DNA from: CAYZJR01 sp964503045
Lineage (GTDB): Bacteria > Cyanobacteriota > Vampirovibrionia > Obscuribacterales > Obscuribacteraceae
DNA length: 64,000 nt
Direction: 5' to 3'
NCBI GenBank assembly: GCA_964503045.1
Contig: CAZCZI010000017.1
Coordinates: 53,110-117,109 of the forward strand
The position numbers were made by a program, and so were the translations under genes. The notes beneath the pieces were generated by a model. It worked only from the letters and a program-made list of their open reading frames with translations. It was not told the DNA's origin and made no database searches. Shown here in pieces: positions 18,075 to 29,200 of the stretch; the first letter of the stretch is position 1, and every line of letters starts with the position of its first letter.

Positions 18075-19956
18075 TTTTGGAATTCAATCAATCTCTCTTG
18101 CCTGGCAAGGCACTATTCTGATTGCCGTAATGCTTGCCTTCGAACTCCTCTTCGTCGGAGTTCTCGGCTGGTTGGTTCAACAAGCAGAGGCTGAAGCGAC
18201 GCGGCAAATCCGCGCGCAAGACATTGACACGAAAGCATCTCAGCTGTTGCTCACCATATATGATACCGGTAACGCCGTTGGAGAATACACACGCACACTT
18301 CAGTTTGGCGCGACCAAGAGATTCGAATCGTCCAAGGTCGAAGTGGCCAGCCTAATGGAGTCTCTCAAAGAAGACCTAAAAGACGATAAGCACATGCAGC
18401 CTGTGTTGAAGCGGCTAGAACGCAACATCAAAATTTGCATGCCTCTGATGATGCGCATTAAGGAGGAATGCACTCACTTAGATCGTGAGGAAGCAGGCAA
18501 TCTATGGCGTCAAAAGATGCAACAAGTAATCTCGGGAAACAAGAGCATTCGCAATCTAGTCGATACCGAGATTATTCCAGACACAACTTACCTAATGAGC
18601 GAGAGCCGCAAGATCGAGCAAGAAAAACCTGACATCGAGCGGCGTCAGCGAGACATGGCAAAAACTGCGATGGGAGCTGGTCTTTTCATCAACGTTTTGT
18701 TCGGCGTTGCAGTCGCAATTTTCCTCACCGGACGAATTGTCTCGCGCCTCGATGTTTTGCTCGACAACACTGAGAGATTAAAAAAGGGGATGCCGCTCAA
18801 TAGGCGTCTCGATGGTCGCGATGAGATTGCACAAGTAGACGCTGTTTTTCACGAAACTGCCGCTGTGCTCCAAGAAGAAGAGAAGATGCTCAAAGCCAGC
18901 GAAGCACGTGTAAGAGCAATGATCGAAAGTGTGCCTGTCGGTATCATGTTGCTCAGCCCTATTGGAAATATCGAGTTCACCAATCCAACCATCGAAAAAA
19001 CCTTTGGGTTCGAGCCGCACGAACTATTGGGAAAAAGCATCACAAAGCTCTTGTCCAAAGAAAAAATGGCAGGTGGTGGTACGCAATTTGTGTCAGAGGT
19101 GTCCAAAAAAGCTCTGGGCCACATCATAGAAATTCAAGCCCAACATCGAGACGGTCATCAGGTGCCCATAGACTTTACTCTCGCTGAAGTCACACTTGGA
19201 AGAAGCGGCGACTCGCAAATCATGGTCATGACACTTGATGCCACTGAGCGATACGAAATCAAGCAGTTGAGACAAGCATTCGTCCAAATGGTCAGTGAAG
19301 AACTGCGAAATCCGCTCACCAAAGTCTCAGACTTCTTAGGTAAATTCGGAAGCGGCCAATTCGGTGAAATTCCAGAAAAAGCTGTCGACCAATGTCAGAA
19401 GTCAGAACAAAATATTGAGCGTCTAATCACACTTTTAAACGATCTCTTCGACCTCGAAAAGCTCGAGTCAGGCAAGATAGACATAACAAAAGCGCCATGC
19501 TCGCTGCAATCGATCTTAGACAAGTCACTCAATGCAGTATCGATGTTTGCACAGAAGCACAGCGTGACCGTAGAAATTCCGTCAACCAATCTTCAACTCG
19601 ATGTGGACTCGAATCGTATAATCCAGGTATTGGTGAATTTACTTTCCAACGCGATCAAATTTTCACCGGCTCAAAGCAAGGTGACAATCGCAGTCAACCA
19701 ATCGGATTCTCGATTGGAGCTTCTCGTAATTGACAGAGGGCGAGGAATTCCTGCCAGTCACATCGGCTCAATGTTCCAAAAGTTTCAGCAAGTCGAAGCC
19801 GGCGACGCAAAGAAAAAAGGCGGAACTGGACTGGGCTTGGTTATTTGCCGAGCAATTGTCGAAGAGCATGGTGGCACAATTGGTGTCAATAGCGAGGAAG
19901 GAAAGGGAAGCACTTTCTGGATTCGCCTACCGCAGGAGGCGATCGTACAAGATTGA
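18043..19956 (+). CDS. Histidine kinase lacking the phospho-acceptor His (catalytic half)
   Basis: Up to 637 residues: first transmembrane helix, periplasmic four-helix (CHASE3-like) sensor, second helix, HAMP-like linker, PAS domain, DHp and CA domains. The H-box reads MVSEELRNPL, so residue 419 is Glu (GAA at 19297-19299) where the autophosphorylated His should be. The ATP-binding domain looks complete: Asn532 and Asn536 in the N-box, D564-R-G-R-G for G1, GGTGLGL for G2. It can therefore bind ATP but not phosphorylate itself on the usual residue. The start is either ATG 18043 (used) or TTG 18061; paralogues favour the shorter N-terminus. It overlaps the regulator upstream and the next kinase by 4 bp. 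Confidence 0.85.
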   Translation: MESVTSLKSASFGIQSISLAWQGTILIAVMLAFELLFVGVLGWLVQQAEAEATRQIRAQDIDTKASQLLLTIYDTGNAVGEYTRTLQFGATKRFESSKVEVASLMESLKEDLKDDKHMQPVLKRLERNIKICMPLMMRIKEECTHLDREEAGNLWRQKMQQVISGNKSIRNLVDTEIIPDTTYLMSESRKIEQEKPDIERRQRDMAKTAMGAGLFINVLFGVAVAIFLTGRIVSRLDVLLDNTERLKKGMPLNRRLDGRDEIAQVDAVFHETAAVLQEEEKMLKASEARVRAMIESVPVGIMLLSPIGNIEFTNPTIEKTFGFEPHELLGKSITKLLSKEKMAGGGTQFVSEVSKKALGHIIEIQAQHRDGHQVPIDFTLAEVTLGRSGDSQIMVMTLDATERYEIKQLRQAFVQMVSEELRNPLTKVSDFLGKFGSGQFGEIPEKAVDQCQKSEQNIERLITLLNDLFDLEKLESGKIDITKAPCSLQSILDKSLNAVSMFAQKHSVTVEIPSTNLQLDVDSNRIIQVLVNLLSNAIKFSPAQSKVTIAVNQSDSRLELLVIDRGRGIPASHIGSMFQKFQQVEAGDAKKKGGTGLGLVICRAIVEEHGGTIGVNSEEGKGSTFWIRLPQEAIVQD

Positions 19957-21785
19957 AATTGCCTGCTCTCAAACTAGGTCACCAGGGCATTCTCATAGTC
20001 TTGATTCTTCTGGGTTTCGAGGCGGTGTTCGTTGGCATGAACTGGTACTTGCTTGTTGAAACTGAAAAAGAGTCAAGGAGAGAAGAATCGTACAAAGAGA
20101 TAAGCGCGAAGTCGAGTCGACTTCTGCAAACAATTTTTGACACAGGCGATGCGGCCGGCAAGTTTTCGTTGCATCAACAAAGAGCCGACCTCAACAGATA
20201 CGAAACTAGTCGCGCTGAAATTCCGGAAATTTTGAAATGGTTGAAGGACAAACTCAAGGACAGCCCCAAAGAAATCGAGGTTTTGAACTTAATCGAAAAG
20301 GACGTACACCTTGGGTTGCAAGTGCTCGCGGAAATTAAGCAGGCCGGTGAAGAAGGCGACGAAGAAACCGCTCAGAGAATCGGTTACTTTGCAATGAGAA
20401 AACTGCAGCCCAGAATTGATTCGCTTTGCCGAAATCAAATAGCATTTCAGAAAATGCAACACGAAAAGATCGCGCAAATGCCTGCCGAGTTGAAAAAGCG
20501 ACGAGACGCTACCAAGCAACTCTTGGTGGCAGGTGTCGGCGTCAATATTCTCGGTGCAATTCTTCTGGGAATCTTCTTCATTCGAAGTATTACATCGCGC
20601 CTCAAAGTCATTACCGACAATTCTGAACGGCTGAGACGAAAGGAAGAACTGCATCCACCGATGAAAGGCGGTGATGAAATTGCTCAACTTGACGCTACCT
20701 TCCATGAAATGGCTGACTCATTGCGAGGAGAGGAAGAATTGCTTCGCGCCAGCGAGCAGCAGGTCAAATCAATGATCGACCAAATGCCGGTTGGTCTTCT
20801 CGTCACCAGAGACACCGGCATCGAATTCGCCAATCCGATGGCTCAACGCCTGTTTAAGTACTCGCACGGGGAGATTATCGAAAAATCGCTTGGAGAGTTG
20901 TTTGCCGCAAGTTCGGAGAGCGACACTGAAGCCGCTTCTTCGATTTCGAATTGGCTGGAAGATCGTGCTCTCGATCATGTCGTAGAGTTGAAAGCATTCA
21001 AAAGCAACGGAGAAGAATTTCCAGTCGAATTTTCCATGTCAGACGTTTCACTCGGACGTGCCTCGAGGCGACTAGCAATGGTGCTCGATGTGACGGAACG
21101 CTTCGAGGTTCAAAAGATGCGCAGAGAGTTCGTCGCAATGGTAAGTCACGAACTTCGCACGCCGCTGAATTCGGTGTCGGGCTTCTTGCAGCTCTTGCCC
21201 TTGGGTGTTTTCGGCAAACTGAACGATGAAGCTATTTCGCAAGTGGAAACCGCTGACAAGAACATCGATAACTTGATCGGTTTGATTAACGACTTGCTTG
21301 ATCTCGAAAAAATGGAAGCCGGAAAGATGGATCTTTCAAGGACATCTTCACTGCTCGAGGATATAGTCGACCAATCAATCAACGACATCAGCGATGCTGC
21401 TAACGAACGCGAAATTTCACCCTATTTCGAAGGGTGCGAAATCGAGATCAAGGGCGATGCAGATCGGCTCCAGCAGTGCATTACCAAAGTGCTCTCCTTT
21501 ATGATTTCATTTACGCCGCCTGGTGCGACAATCAACATTTCGGCCGAGAAAGAACGAGGCGGAAGCATCACGATCAAAATATCAAGTCAACTCCTGACTA
21601 TTCCGGAGGATTTATTAGAAACAATTTTCGAAAGATTCCAACAATTGGATCTACCGGGGGGAAGAGGCAGCACTGGTCTAGGGCTGCCTCTCGCCAAGAC
21701 AATTGTCGAACAACATGACGGCGCAATTCAAATCGAAAGCAGTGACAGCAAAGGCACAACTTTCCTCATTCACTTACCCGGATGA
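19953..21785 (+). CDS. Histidine kinase with intact His but degenerate ATP-binding domain (acceptor half)
   Basis: A 610-residue kinase with the same design as the previous gene: N-terminal helix, CHASE3-like sensor, second helix, HAMP-like linker, PAS, DHp, CA. The H-box is canonical (MVSHELRTPL, His399). The CA domain has lost the nucleotide site: the two N-box Asn positions are Lys512 and Phe516, and the G1 DxGxG is Ser545-x-Leu547-x-Thr549. Only the G2 loop (GSTGLGL) remains. It should not bind ATP normally. TTG start at 19953 overlaps the preceding TGA (TTGA), with AGGAGG 13 nt upstream. Its defects complement those of the upstream kinase, so the two probably work as a heterodimer. Confidence 0.85.
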   Translation: MKLPALKLGHQGILIVLILLGFEAVFVGMNWYLLVETEKESRREESYKEISAKSSRLLQTIFDTGDAAGKFSLHQQRADLNRYETSRAEIPEILKWLKDKLKDSPKEIEVLNLIEKDVHLGLQVLAEIKQAGEEGDEETAQRIGYFAMRKLQPRIDSLCRNQIAFQKMQHEKIAQMPAELKKRRDATKQLLVAGVGVNILGAILLGIFFIRSITSRLKVITDNSERLRRKEELHPPMKGGDEIAQLDATFHEMADSLRGEEELLRASEQQVKSMIDQMPVGLLVTRDTGIEFANPMAQRLFKYSHGEIIEKSLGELFAASSESDTEAASSISNWLEDRALDHVVELKAFKSNGEEFPVEFSMSDVSLGRASRRLAMVLDVTERFEVQKMRREFVAMVSHELRTPLNSVSGFLQLLPLGVFGKLNDEAISQVETADKNIDNLIGLINDLLDLEKMEAGKMDLSRTSSLLEDIVDQSINDISDAANEREISPYFEGCEIEIKGDADRLQQCITKVLSFMISFTPPGATINISAEKERGGSITIKISSQLLTIPEDLLETIFERFQQLDLPGGRGSTGLGLPLAKTIVEQHDGAIQIESSDSKGTTFLIHLPG

Positions 21786-23051
21786 GAGTCTTCTGCTCTT
21801 TAGAGTGACTGTCGCAGCACTATCAACAGTTTCATAGGTCACTTCTCCTGATTGCACATCAAGAGCCAAATTTATTACCTCTAAAAATGCACCTGGTCTA
21901 CCCGGTCGATCAGGTTCTTTTACATAGAACGTATCTTTTGAATCTCGCGAACGATACTGATGAATTTGCCAGCCGTTATTCAAAAATGCAGCCGTATAAC
22001 CACCTTGGTTAGCTTCTGCATAAACGTTTCCAGTCAGCGGATCGACCATTACTCCGGAGAGAATATAAATTCGCGGGTGGAGTCGATCGTTGGCTCTCTG
22101 CACCATTACATACTCATGCCTGCCTTCAGCTCTTCTGATTTGAGTTCCATCGGACATAACTATCTGCTCGATGTCTAAATCATCGTAATGAATACCCCAC
22201 AGGACACTTCCTGCAGTATTGTGCACTACCAGATCAAACGGCCGTTCCTCACCAAAAGTGACAGACTCAAATGTTCCTCCGAATTTTCCAACACCGGCAA
22301 TGCTGTCAGGCATGTCGACACGCACCATTTGCGGTGCAGGTCTGACCGCGGGTTCTGCAACTTCAGGCTCGATATCTTGCTCGGTGTCTTCTTCAGCTAA
22401 ATTGAAAATGGCGTTCAACTCACTCAAGAAATCGTCTTGGTCTGTGGTTTCAACCTCTTCATCATCTGGCTGCTCTTCCGGCAATTCATCGCTACCGCCA
22501 GCTGATCTGTCTTCAACATCCTCAACTGCTTCAGATTCACTGTTTTCTTCTTCATACTCCTCTTCATGCTCAACCTCATGCTCTTCTTCCAGCTCATCGT
22601 TTGTTCTCTGCCTGGATCTTTCGAACTCATCTTCATCGATCACATCGAGATTGGCGAGCATAAACTTCCGTTGCCCATCTTCTAAGAAACAGTTCACCAC
22701 TTCACTGGGACCCTCTGCTGTCATGACGGTGGCACCGATGTAGTCATCCAACTGCTCAGCGCAGCCCAATATCAAGCCTTCAACAGCAGCTCGCAAGCCG
22801 GCCCTGTCGAAACCCTCGGGAAATACTTGTTCGTTTAAATCATGTCCGGCAACCGCGGTGCCAGCGCCTTTGGGCGGCGCAACCTCGAGAACATCGGAAG
22901 GCAAAAGGTCGGATGCGCGCCCAAATGCAGCGCTTATACCGCTCGACTGCCCCTTTTTGAGCCCTTGAATGTAGTCCTTGTACCTCTGGATGTGCTCGAC
23001 CATGTCGCCCCCACCTGAGGTTGGCTCTTCATAATCGTCCTCGTCTGCCAA
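21774..23051 (-). CDS. Acidic protein of unknown function
   Basis: A 425-residue protein in three parts: an N-terminal segment (about 1-150) with helical and Gly-rich stretches, a very acidic low-complexity middle (about 150-225, runs of Glu with few hydrophobics), and a C-terminal beta-rich domain (about 245-425). The last contains FGGTFESVTFGEERPFDLVVHN, ANQGGYTAAFLNNGWQIHQY and a final threonine/valine-rich strand. No signal peptide or membrane segment. I do not recognise a family. Its end overlaps the convergent kinase gene by 12 bp, and it is divergent from the giant gene across a 156-bp gap, so it may be a partner, chaperone or regulator of that protein; this is only positional inference. 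Confidence 0.6.
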   Translation of the reverse strand: MADEDDYEEPTSGGGDMVEHIQRYKDYIQGLKKGQSSGISAAFGRASDLLPSDVLEVAPPKGAGTAVAGHDLNEQVFPEGFDRAGLRAAVEGLILGCAEQLDDYIGATVMTAEGPSEVVNCFLEDGQRKFMLANLDVIDEDEFERSRQRTNDELEEEHEVEHEEEYEEENSESEAVEDVEDRSAGGSDELPEEQPDDEEVETTDQDDFLSELNAIFNLAEEDTEQDIEPEVAEPAVRPAPQMVRVDMPDSIAGVGKFGGTFESVTFGEERPFDLVVHNTAGSVLWGIHYDDLDIEQIVMSDGTQIRRAEGRHEYVMVQRANDRLHPRIYILSGVMVDPLTGNVYAEANQGGYTAAFLNNGWQIHQYRSRDSKDTFYVKEPDRPGRPGAFLEVINLALDVQSGEVTYETVDSAATVTLKSRRLSSG

Positions 23052-23207
23052 TGTCAGTCCTCCGGGCTTTTTTCACATATTAATAGATCTATTGGTGGTA
23101 CAAATTCAAAAGGGATTGTATTTATCTGGGCGCATGACCCAATTTTGCCATGCGCCGGTCTAATAATAGCGAGCCTCACACCTCTGGATTCCCAAGGAGC
23201 GCCCAGA

Positions 23208-26200
23208 ATGGCGAAAGAGAAGCCAAAGCCAAAACCGCCCGAAGCTGCTGACAACATTGTCACTAGGACAATGAAGTCAACAGTCAAGACTGTCTCGGGC
23301 ATCGCCAGGTCAATTTACGACAGCAAGCCACCGGCCAAAAAAGCCGAGAAAAAGACCGCACAGTCGCCAGAGAAGAAATCGGTAAAAGCGGCTGGCTCGA
23401 AAGCCGCCCATCACCCTGAGGCTAAGTCAGACACAAAATCCGAAGGGAAAAAGACGCCGCCAAAACACACCGACGGCGCCCCTAAACACTCTGACGGCCC
23501 CCCGAAACACACCGATGGCACGAAAGATAAGCGCACCAATCAGAAAAGTTCGACCGAAATTTCCTCAAAAGAGCACGCCAAAGAAAAGCCCGCCGAAAAA
23601 ACAAGCCTCAATAACTACATTCATCAGCTCAAAGAAAAGGCAAAAACCACTGTCAATGATGAAATTGAACGAGTCAAGCACACCGCAAAAGTTGTAGAGG
23701 ATAATCTACACAAAGTCGAGAATGCAGCGGCCAAGACCCTCAAGGAAATTAGCGAGCCCAAAAAAGATAACTCAAAGGAACAGCAAAAAACAAAACCTGT
23801 CGAGCTCAACAAACTTACCCCCGAACAGCGGGTGGCGGCAAAACAGTTCGAGTACACAGACGAAAAAACTAAAGTCAGCTACAAATACGACACGAAGACC
23901 GGCAATCTGCAAGAAATGCAGCGGGGCGACACCACAACTCACATCAAGTACGACAAATCCGGCAACGCAGCCGGTATGGAAGTTAAGCAAGGCAACCACG
24001 TTCTTGCAAAGTTGGACAACAAAGACTCAAGCAAACTGAAAGTCGACCAAGTGACGGGCGCTGTCAATGTCGAAGCAATCAACAAAGAATCGAAATCTCA
24101 CACCACGAAAGAGTTAACAACTTACAAGCCAGACGGCACAGTTACAAACGTCGGATTCGACGCTGACGGTCACAGAACATCAAAAGTCGGATTCGCTGTC
24201 GAAGGCGATCAACTCTCGAGAAAGTATCGCGTCGATTACGTCTACACCCAAGGCGACCAAGAAAAACCTGGTGAAGTTTTCAGCGTCACACGCAACTTGG
24301 AAGAGAAAAATCCAGCGAAACAAGTTACGGAAAAATGCTGGTATGACGATCCGAAAAAGGTAGAAAAACAGGCACCCTCGATAAAGGAACGGATCGTCAG
24401 AGATCAAGAAAACAACACGAAAGTAACCAGATCGTACAAAGATGGTCGAAGCGAAGAACTCAGACTCGATTCGCATGGTCAAACAACAGAGTTTCACGTG
24501 CGCAATCCGAAAGGGTATTCCGTCAAGTACGAAGTAAAAAATGACAAAATCGTCGGAGCCAAAGTAGACGGCGAAAATTTCAAAGACGCCAAAGCACAAG
24601 AAGCCGCGCAACATGACCTTGCGCGAATGAAGAATCTATACAACTTTCAAGTCAAAGCTGCAGAAGCGGAGAAAGTCGAACAACCAGTTGGACTCACTGA
24701 CTATGCACTCAAAGAAAGCAAAACAGGAACAGTCGTCATCAAAACCGATGATGGCATTCACTCGTTTCATTCGCAGTTCGGTGAGCTTCGCGACAAAAAC
24801 AAAAATCTCGTTGGGCACTTAGACAAAGACGGCAAGATCACATTGGAAAAGGGTGTCGACCTAAAACTCGGCAATCAACTGATCAAAGACGGATCTTCCA
24901 TCGACCAGATTGAAGGATCAGCGTTTTTTGACACACACGACATCATAAATAATCGTAAGGCAGTCGAAAGCAATGGTCCTGGGAAAAATGGACTGCTTCT
25001 CCGACCGGATGGACGGCTCGGTGGCGCCGTCATGCATAACAATGTGTTTGATGAAAAAGGCGAATTCATTGGACAGGTCGATAGCAACGGCACTCTTACA
25101 AAGTCAGTCGAAAGCGGCAAAGGCAAAATCGATATCAACTCAGAATTACGCGGCTACTCATTCATTGGCAAAGAAGAAGGGCAAGACCGCAGATTCATCA
25201 TGTCCGCCAACATGTCCAACGGTGAAATCTCATTGGATGATCCCCCCGGAAAACACAAAGTCGAAATGGGCATGATTCTGGTCAAAGATCAAAACGGCAA
25301 GATGGTGCAAAGGGGAATTGTAGAAGCACCAAACTTCGCCTCAGGTAGATTAGATGGTGGCAGCATAACTCTATTCAATGGCAAAGAGTCAGAAACGAAG
25401 CCGCTATGCGAATCAAAGGGAACTGTCCTAGATCTCGAAATCAAAGGCGAAGGCGCGGTAAAAAGCCAACGCATTCAAGCGGTTTGCCTTGGTCAACAAG
25501 TAGTTGGTCCAGATCAAAAGACAGTAGTAAGCGGCGGATTCTTCGACATTCAAGACGCGAAGGCACGCGAAAAGCAGATTGTTGTCGACGCTGATACGAA
25601 GTTTAAAGAGAAACAAGACGACGTCGTCGGCCATTGGGGCGGTGGATTCTTGCAACTCGGCGGCAAATCAGACTACGAAGCATCAAAGGAAACAGCCGAC
25701 CTCGCACATCGCAGAAGCGAACAAAAGCTAGCGTCGCTCGATCAAATCGTGAAAGATGGAAAAGTCGATCTAAACTCACTCGGTTTCTACAATCGCGAAC
25801 TCGATCACTTGACGCAAACACCGAAAGCGAAACCCGAGCCAAAGAAACCGGAAGAACCTAAGAAAGTACTCACCCGCCCCGACCTCAAAGACAAACAGAT
25901 TACCGGAAAGGCGAGAGTCGGAAATGAAGTAATCGAGTTTCAAAATAACAAAGTCATCGTAGACGGGAAGGCCGTCGGCGAAGTCGGCCCGGACTACGTG
26001 ATCAGAATTGAAGGTCGTCCCCCCATTGATCTCAAGCAAGAAGATCGCGTGTTGGTACAGTTCAAATTCGAAGGTCCAGGCGCATCAAACGAAACGCATC
26101 AACTCGTTGGTTTGGGAAAAACGAAAGTCGGCTTGAATGGGCGCATGTACGAAGGCGGACTAGTTGACACGAAGTCACTCACGAAAGAAGCAACCCAACG

Positions 26201-29200
26201 ACAGCTCGACATGGAGATAGCCATTCAGGAGTACAAGAATGGCAGACACATCACCTCCGGCATCAGCAATTACTTTCTGGGCGATGCAGAAGGTACCATG
26301 GACCAACAAGTCGCTACATTCGGCATTCAGAAGTCCGGTCTACAGAAAGAATTCCAAACCCTATTCAACGAAGGATTCGATCCAAAAAACCTCGACAACA
26401 ACCGAGTCGATCAATGCACACGAGCCACTCAGCAAATGATGGAAAACTGTCGCACAACGACGGCTGACGGGACCGAATTGATTCAGCGAACTACACAACT
26501 AGAACAACAAGCCAACGAAGGCATCATCATGGCCACCACCACGATTGCCACCATGGGAGTGGGAGCAGCCTTCAACGGACTAGCTAATGCCGGCAAGCTC
26601 GCAAACTTGTCGAAAGTGACAATTCTCACAACTGAGGTAGGCGCCACCAGTGTCGTCGGCGGTACCATCTCGGTTATCGGAAGACACACAGAAAAAGGTG
26701 GCTGGGACGAAGCGTACACCAATTTAGCCTCAGGCACGATGGAGGGAATGGCAAATTCACTTAATGCTTTTGGAACAATGATGAAGGCTCAAGGCATCGG
26801 CAAGCTCGGCGTCACCATGAGTCAGTTGAGCAAAGCCGAAGTGAATATGGCCAACCTGGCAAAAGCAAGCGTGAAAGTCGAGCAATTGGCACAAGGCGAA
26901 GTTGAACTTGCACACGTAAGCAAGGCAATGGTGACCGTCGAGAACCTCAACAAAGCAGGACTTACAACAAAAGGTCTGGCAAAAGTCGGAATCACGGCAG
27001 AAGAACTAAAGTCAGGCGCTGTAAGTATGGAACGCTTGATGAGCGCTGGACTCAAAGAGAAGGATCTAGCAAAAGTTACACTCTCTGTGGAAGAACTCGG
27101 CAAACACGCGCTCGATCTTCGAAAGGTTCCCGTCGCACTAGAAGAACTCCAACGCTGCGGCGTGCCCCTAGAACAGTTGGCAACAAAGGGTGTGCAAATC
27201 GCCGGACAAGGCGAAAAGATGTTTACGATTGCCGATCAAATGCTTTTGGACAGCAAGTTTGGGCAGCTTTCCACAAAGGTCGCCAACAATCCAATGGCAA
27301 ATTCAGTTTTGAAAAACAGTCTCAGATTTGGCGAAGGCATTGCACAAACAGCGATGTATGAAGTGGCCGCAGGCATGAGAAGCAAGGAAGGCATAAACCT
27401 TAAAGAGTCACTGAGCCCCGAAAAACTGTTGCTGGGAACAGTATTCAACGTCGGCTCCCAAACAATCGGTGACGCGGTTGGCAGTATCGGAGCAATGTCG
27501 AAAGGACTGCAGCGATCTGAAAATAAATTCCTGAAATTCCTCGGCGAAGAACGCGCGCTGAAGGACATGACCTTCAAATCCAGACAAGTCTTCACTGATT
27601 TTGCATCCGAGTCATTCAATCAATTTGCAAGCAGATTGCCTTCCGAAGTCAGCTCCGCTTATTCAAACGGCGCCATGTCTGCAATTACCGAAGCTATCAA
27701 AAACGAAAAGCAGCGCGTTGCAGAAAAGCTCGGACACACGCCAACCGAGCAAGAACTCTACGAAAACATGAATTACACAAAAGTCCTGCAAGAGATTCAC
27801 GAACAAGGACTAATGGCAGCTGCCTCAAGTCCGCTGATAAGTGCCGCCGGAAGCCCCATTCATGCATGGTCAGAAAAATATGCACCGAAATCGAGACTTC
27901 CGAAAGACGAGCCTCCCGATTCCCTCCATATGGAACCACGCACTACAGGCAGTGAAAACCAGTCGGTTGTCTTGAAGGCACCAGAAGCTCCTCTAACGCC
28001 ACCGGATGCACCACCAGTACCTTCTGAGGCTCCTAAGACTCATCCCAACTCACGTATAGTCCACCGCGACTCACCATCAGATGCTCCCGTCACGCATAAG
28101 CAGGACAGTCCAGCAGTGGTTGAGCGCCAACGACAATCTCTCGATCAACTAGCAAACGAACATACAAATAAGTGGAAGCCGGAATACGGCAAAGAACTCG
28201 GACTCAAAGTAGTGGGAAAAGAAGGAACAGAAAGATCGTTTCTCGAAGCAACCCAAAAAGCAACTGAAGCACTATGCAATAGCGGAGAGCCTGGAGACAC
28301 CAGACCGATTCGCAAAGACATGTTTCACGATGTCGACATCGTTAAGTCCGCTCTCGCCAACAACCCTGAGCAATTGAAAATCTACAACGAGTATGTCGAC
28401 AAGCGTCGTGCTCATGAAGCCGCTGTAAAAGACTTGAACGCAGAATTAGAATCACGTCGTTCTGATGTTCAAAAAATGGTGGACACATATTGTCGAGAAA
28501 ACGGTTTGCCCCCAATCGAAGTAACACGCGGGCATGACATCACTTCTCAAGCCAAAGGCTACCGCAACGGCAAATTAGATGTTCCAATGAATTGGCTTCT
28601 GAAATCGCGTTTAGGCGAAGCAGAACTAGGTACATTGCATAGCGAACTTAGAAAAGTCGGACGTGAAAATGAAACGCCGGAATATCAAGTTAAAGCAGCC
28701 CAAGCAAAAACCGAAAGACAACTCGCAGACCTCGAAAAACTCAGCACCGATAGCACTAAGAGCTGGAGACAACCGGGTAAAGACGAGCTTGGACTTACCG
28801 CACTTGAGGCTGATGAAAGATTCAAAACCAGACAAGAGATTACAGAAAAACTAGTCGCCGAACTATGCAACAAAACCGGATCTGACGGAAAACCAACAAT
28901 CGAGCCGGAGCGTTTCCATGACATCGACTATGTCAGATCAAAACTGAGTGCCGAGCAACTCGCGAGATACGAAAAATATGTCGATGCACGGCAAAAACAC
29001 GAAAACGCAGAACGAACTCTCAGAAATTCACTCGATGAAAGACTAAAAGATCTCCAGTCTGTCATGGACCAGTATTGTGACCAAAATCATCAACCGCGAG
29101 TCACACTCAAACGCACGCACCATCTAACAGATGAAGGAAAGCCATACTCAGACGGCACCATAACTGTAAGCAGCCGCGAGTTGTTGAAGTCTCGCCCAAG

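Noticed and set aside
22219..22743. 174-codon plus-strand Ser-rich frame
   Set aside because: It is antisense to the Glu/Asp-rich part of the acidic protein; the Ser runs are the complement of GAA/GAG/GAT codons.
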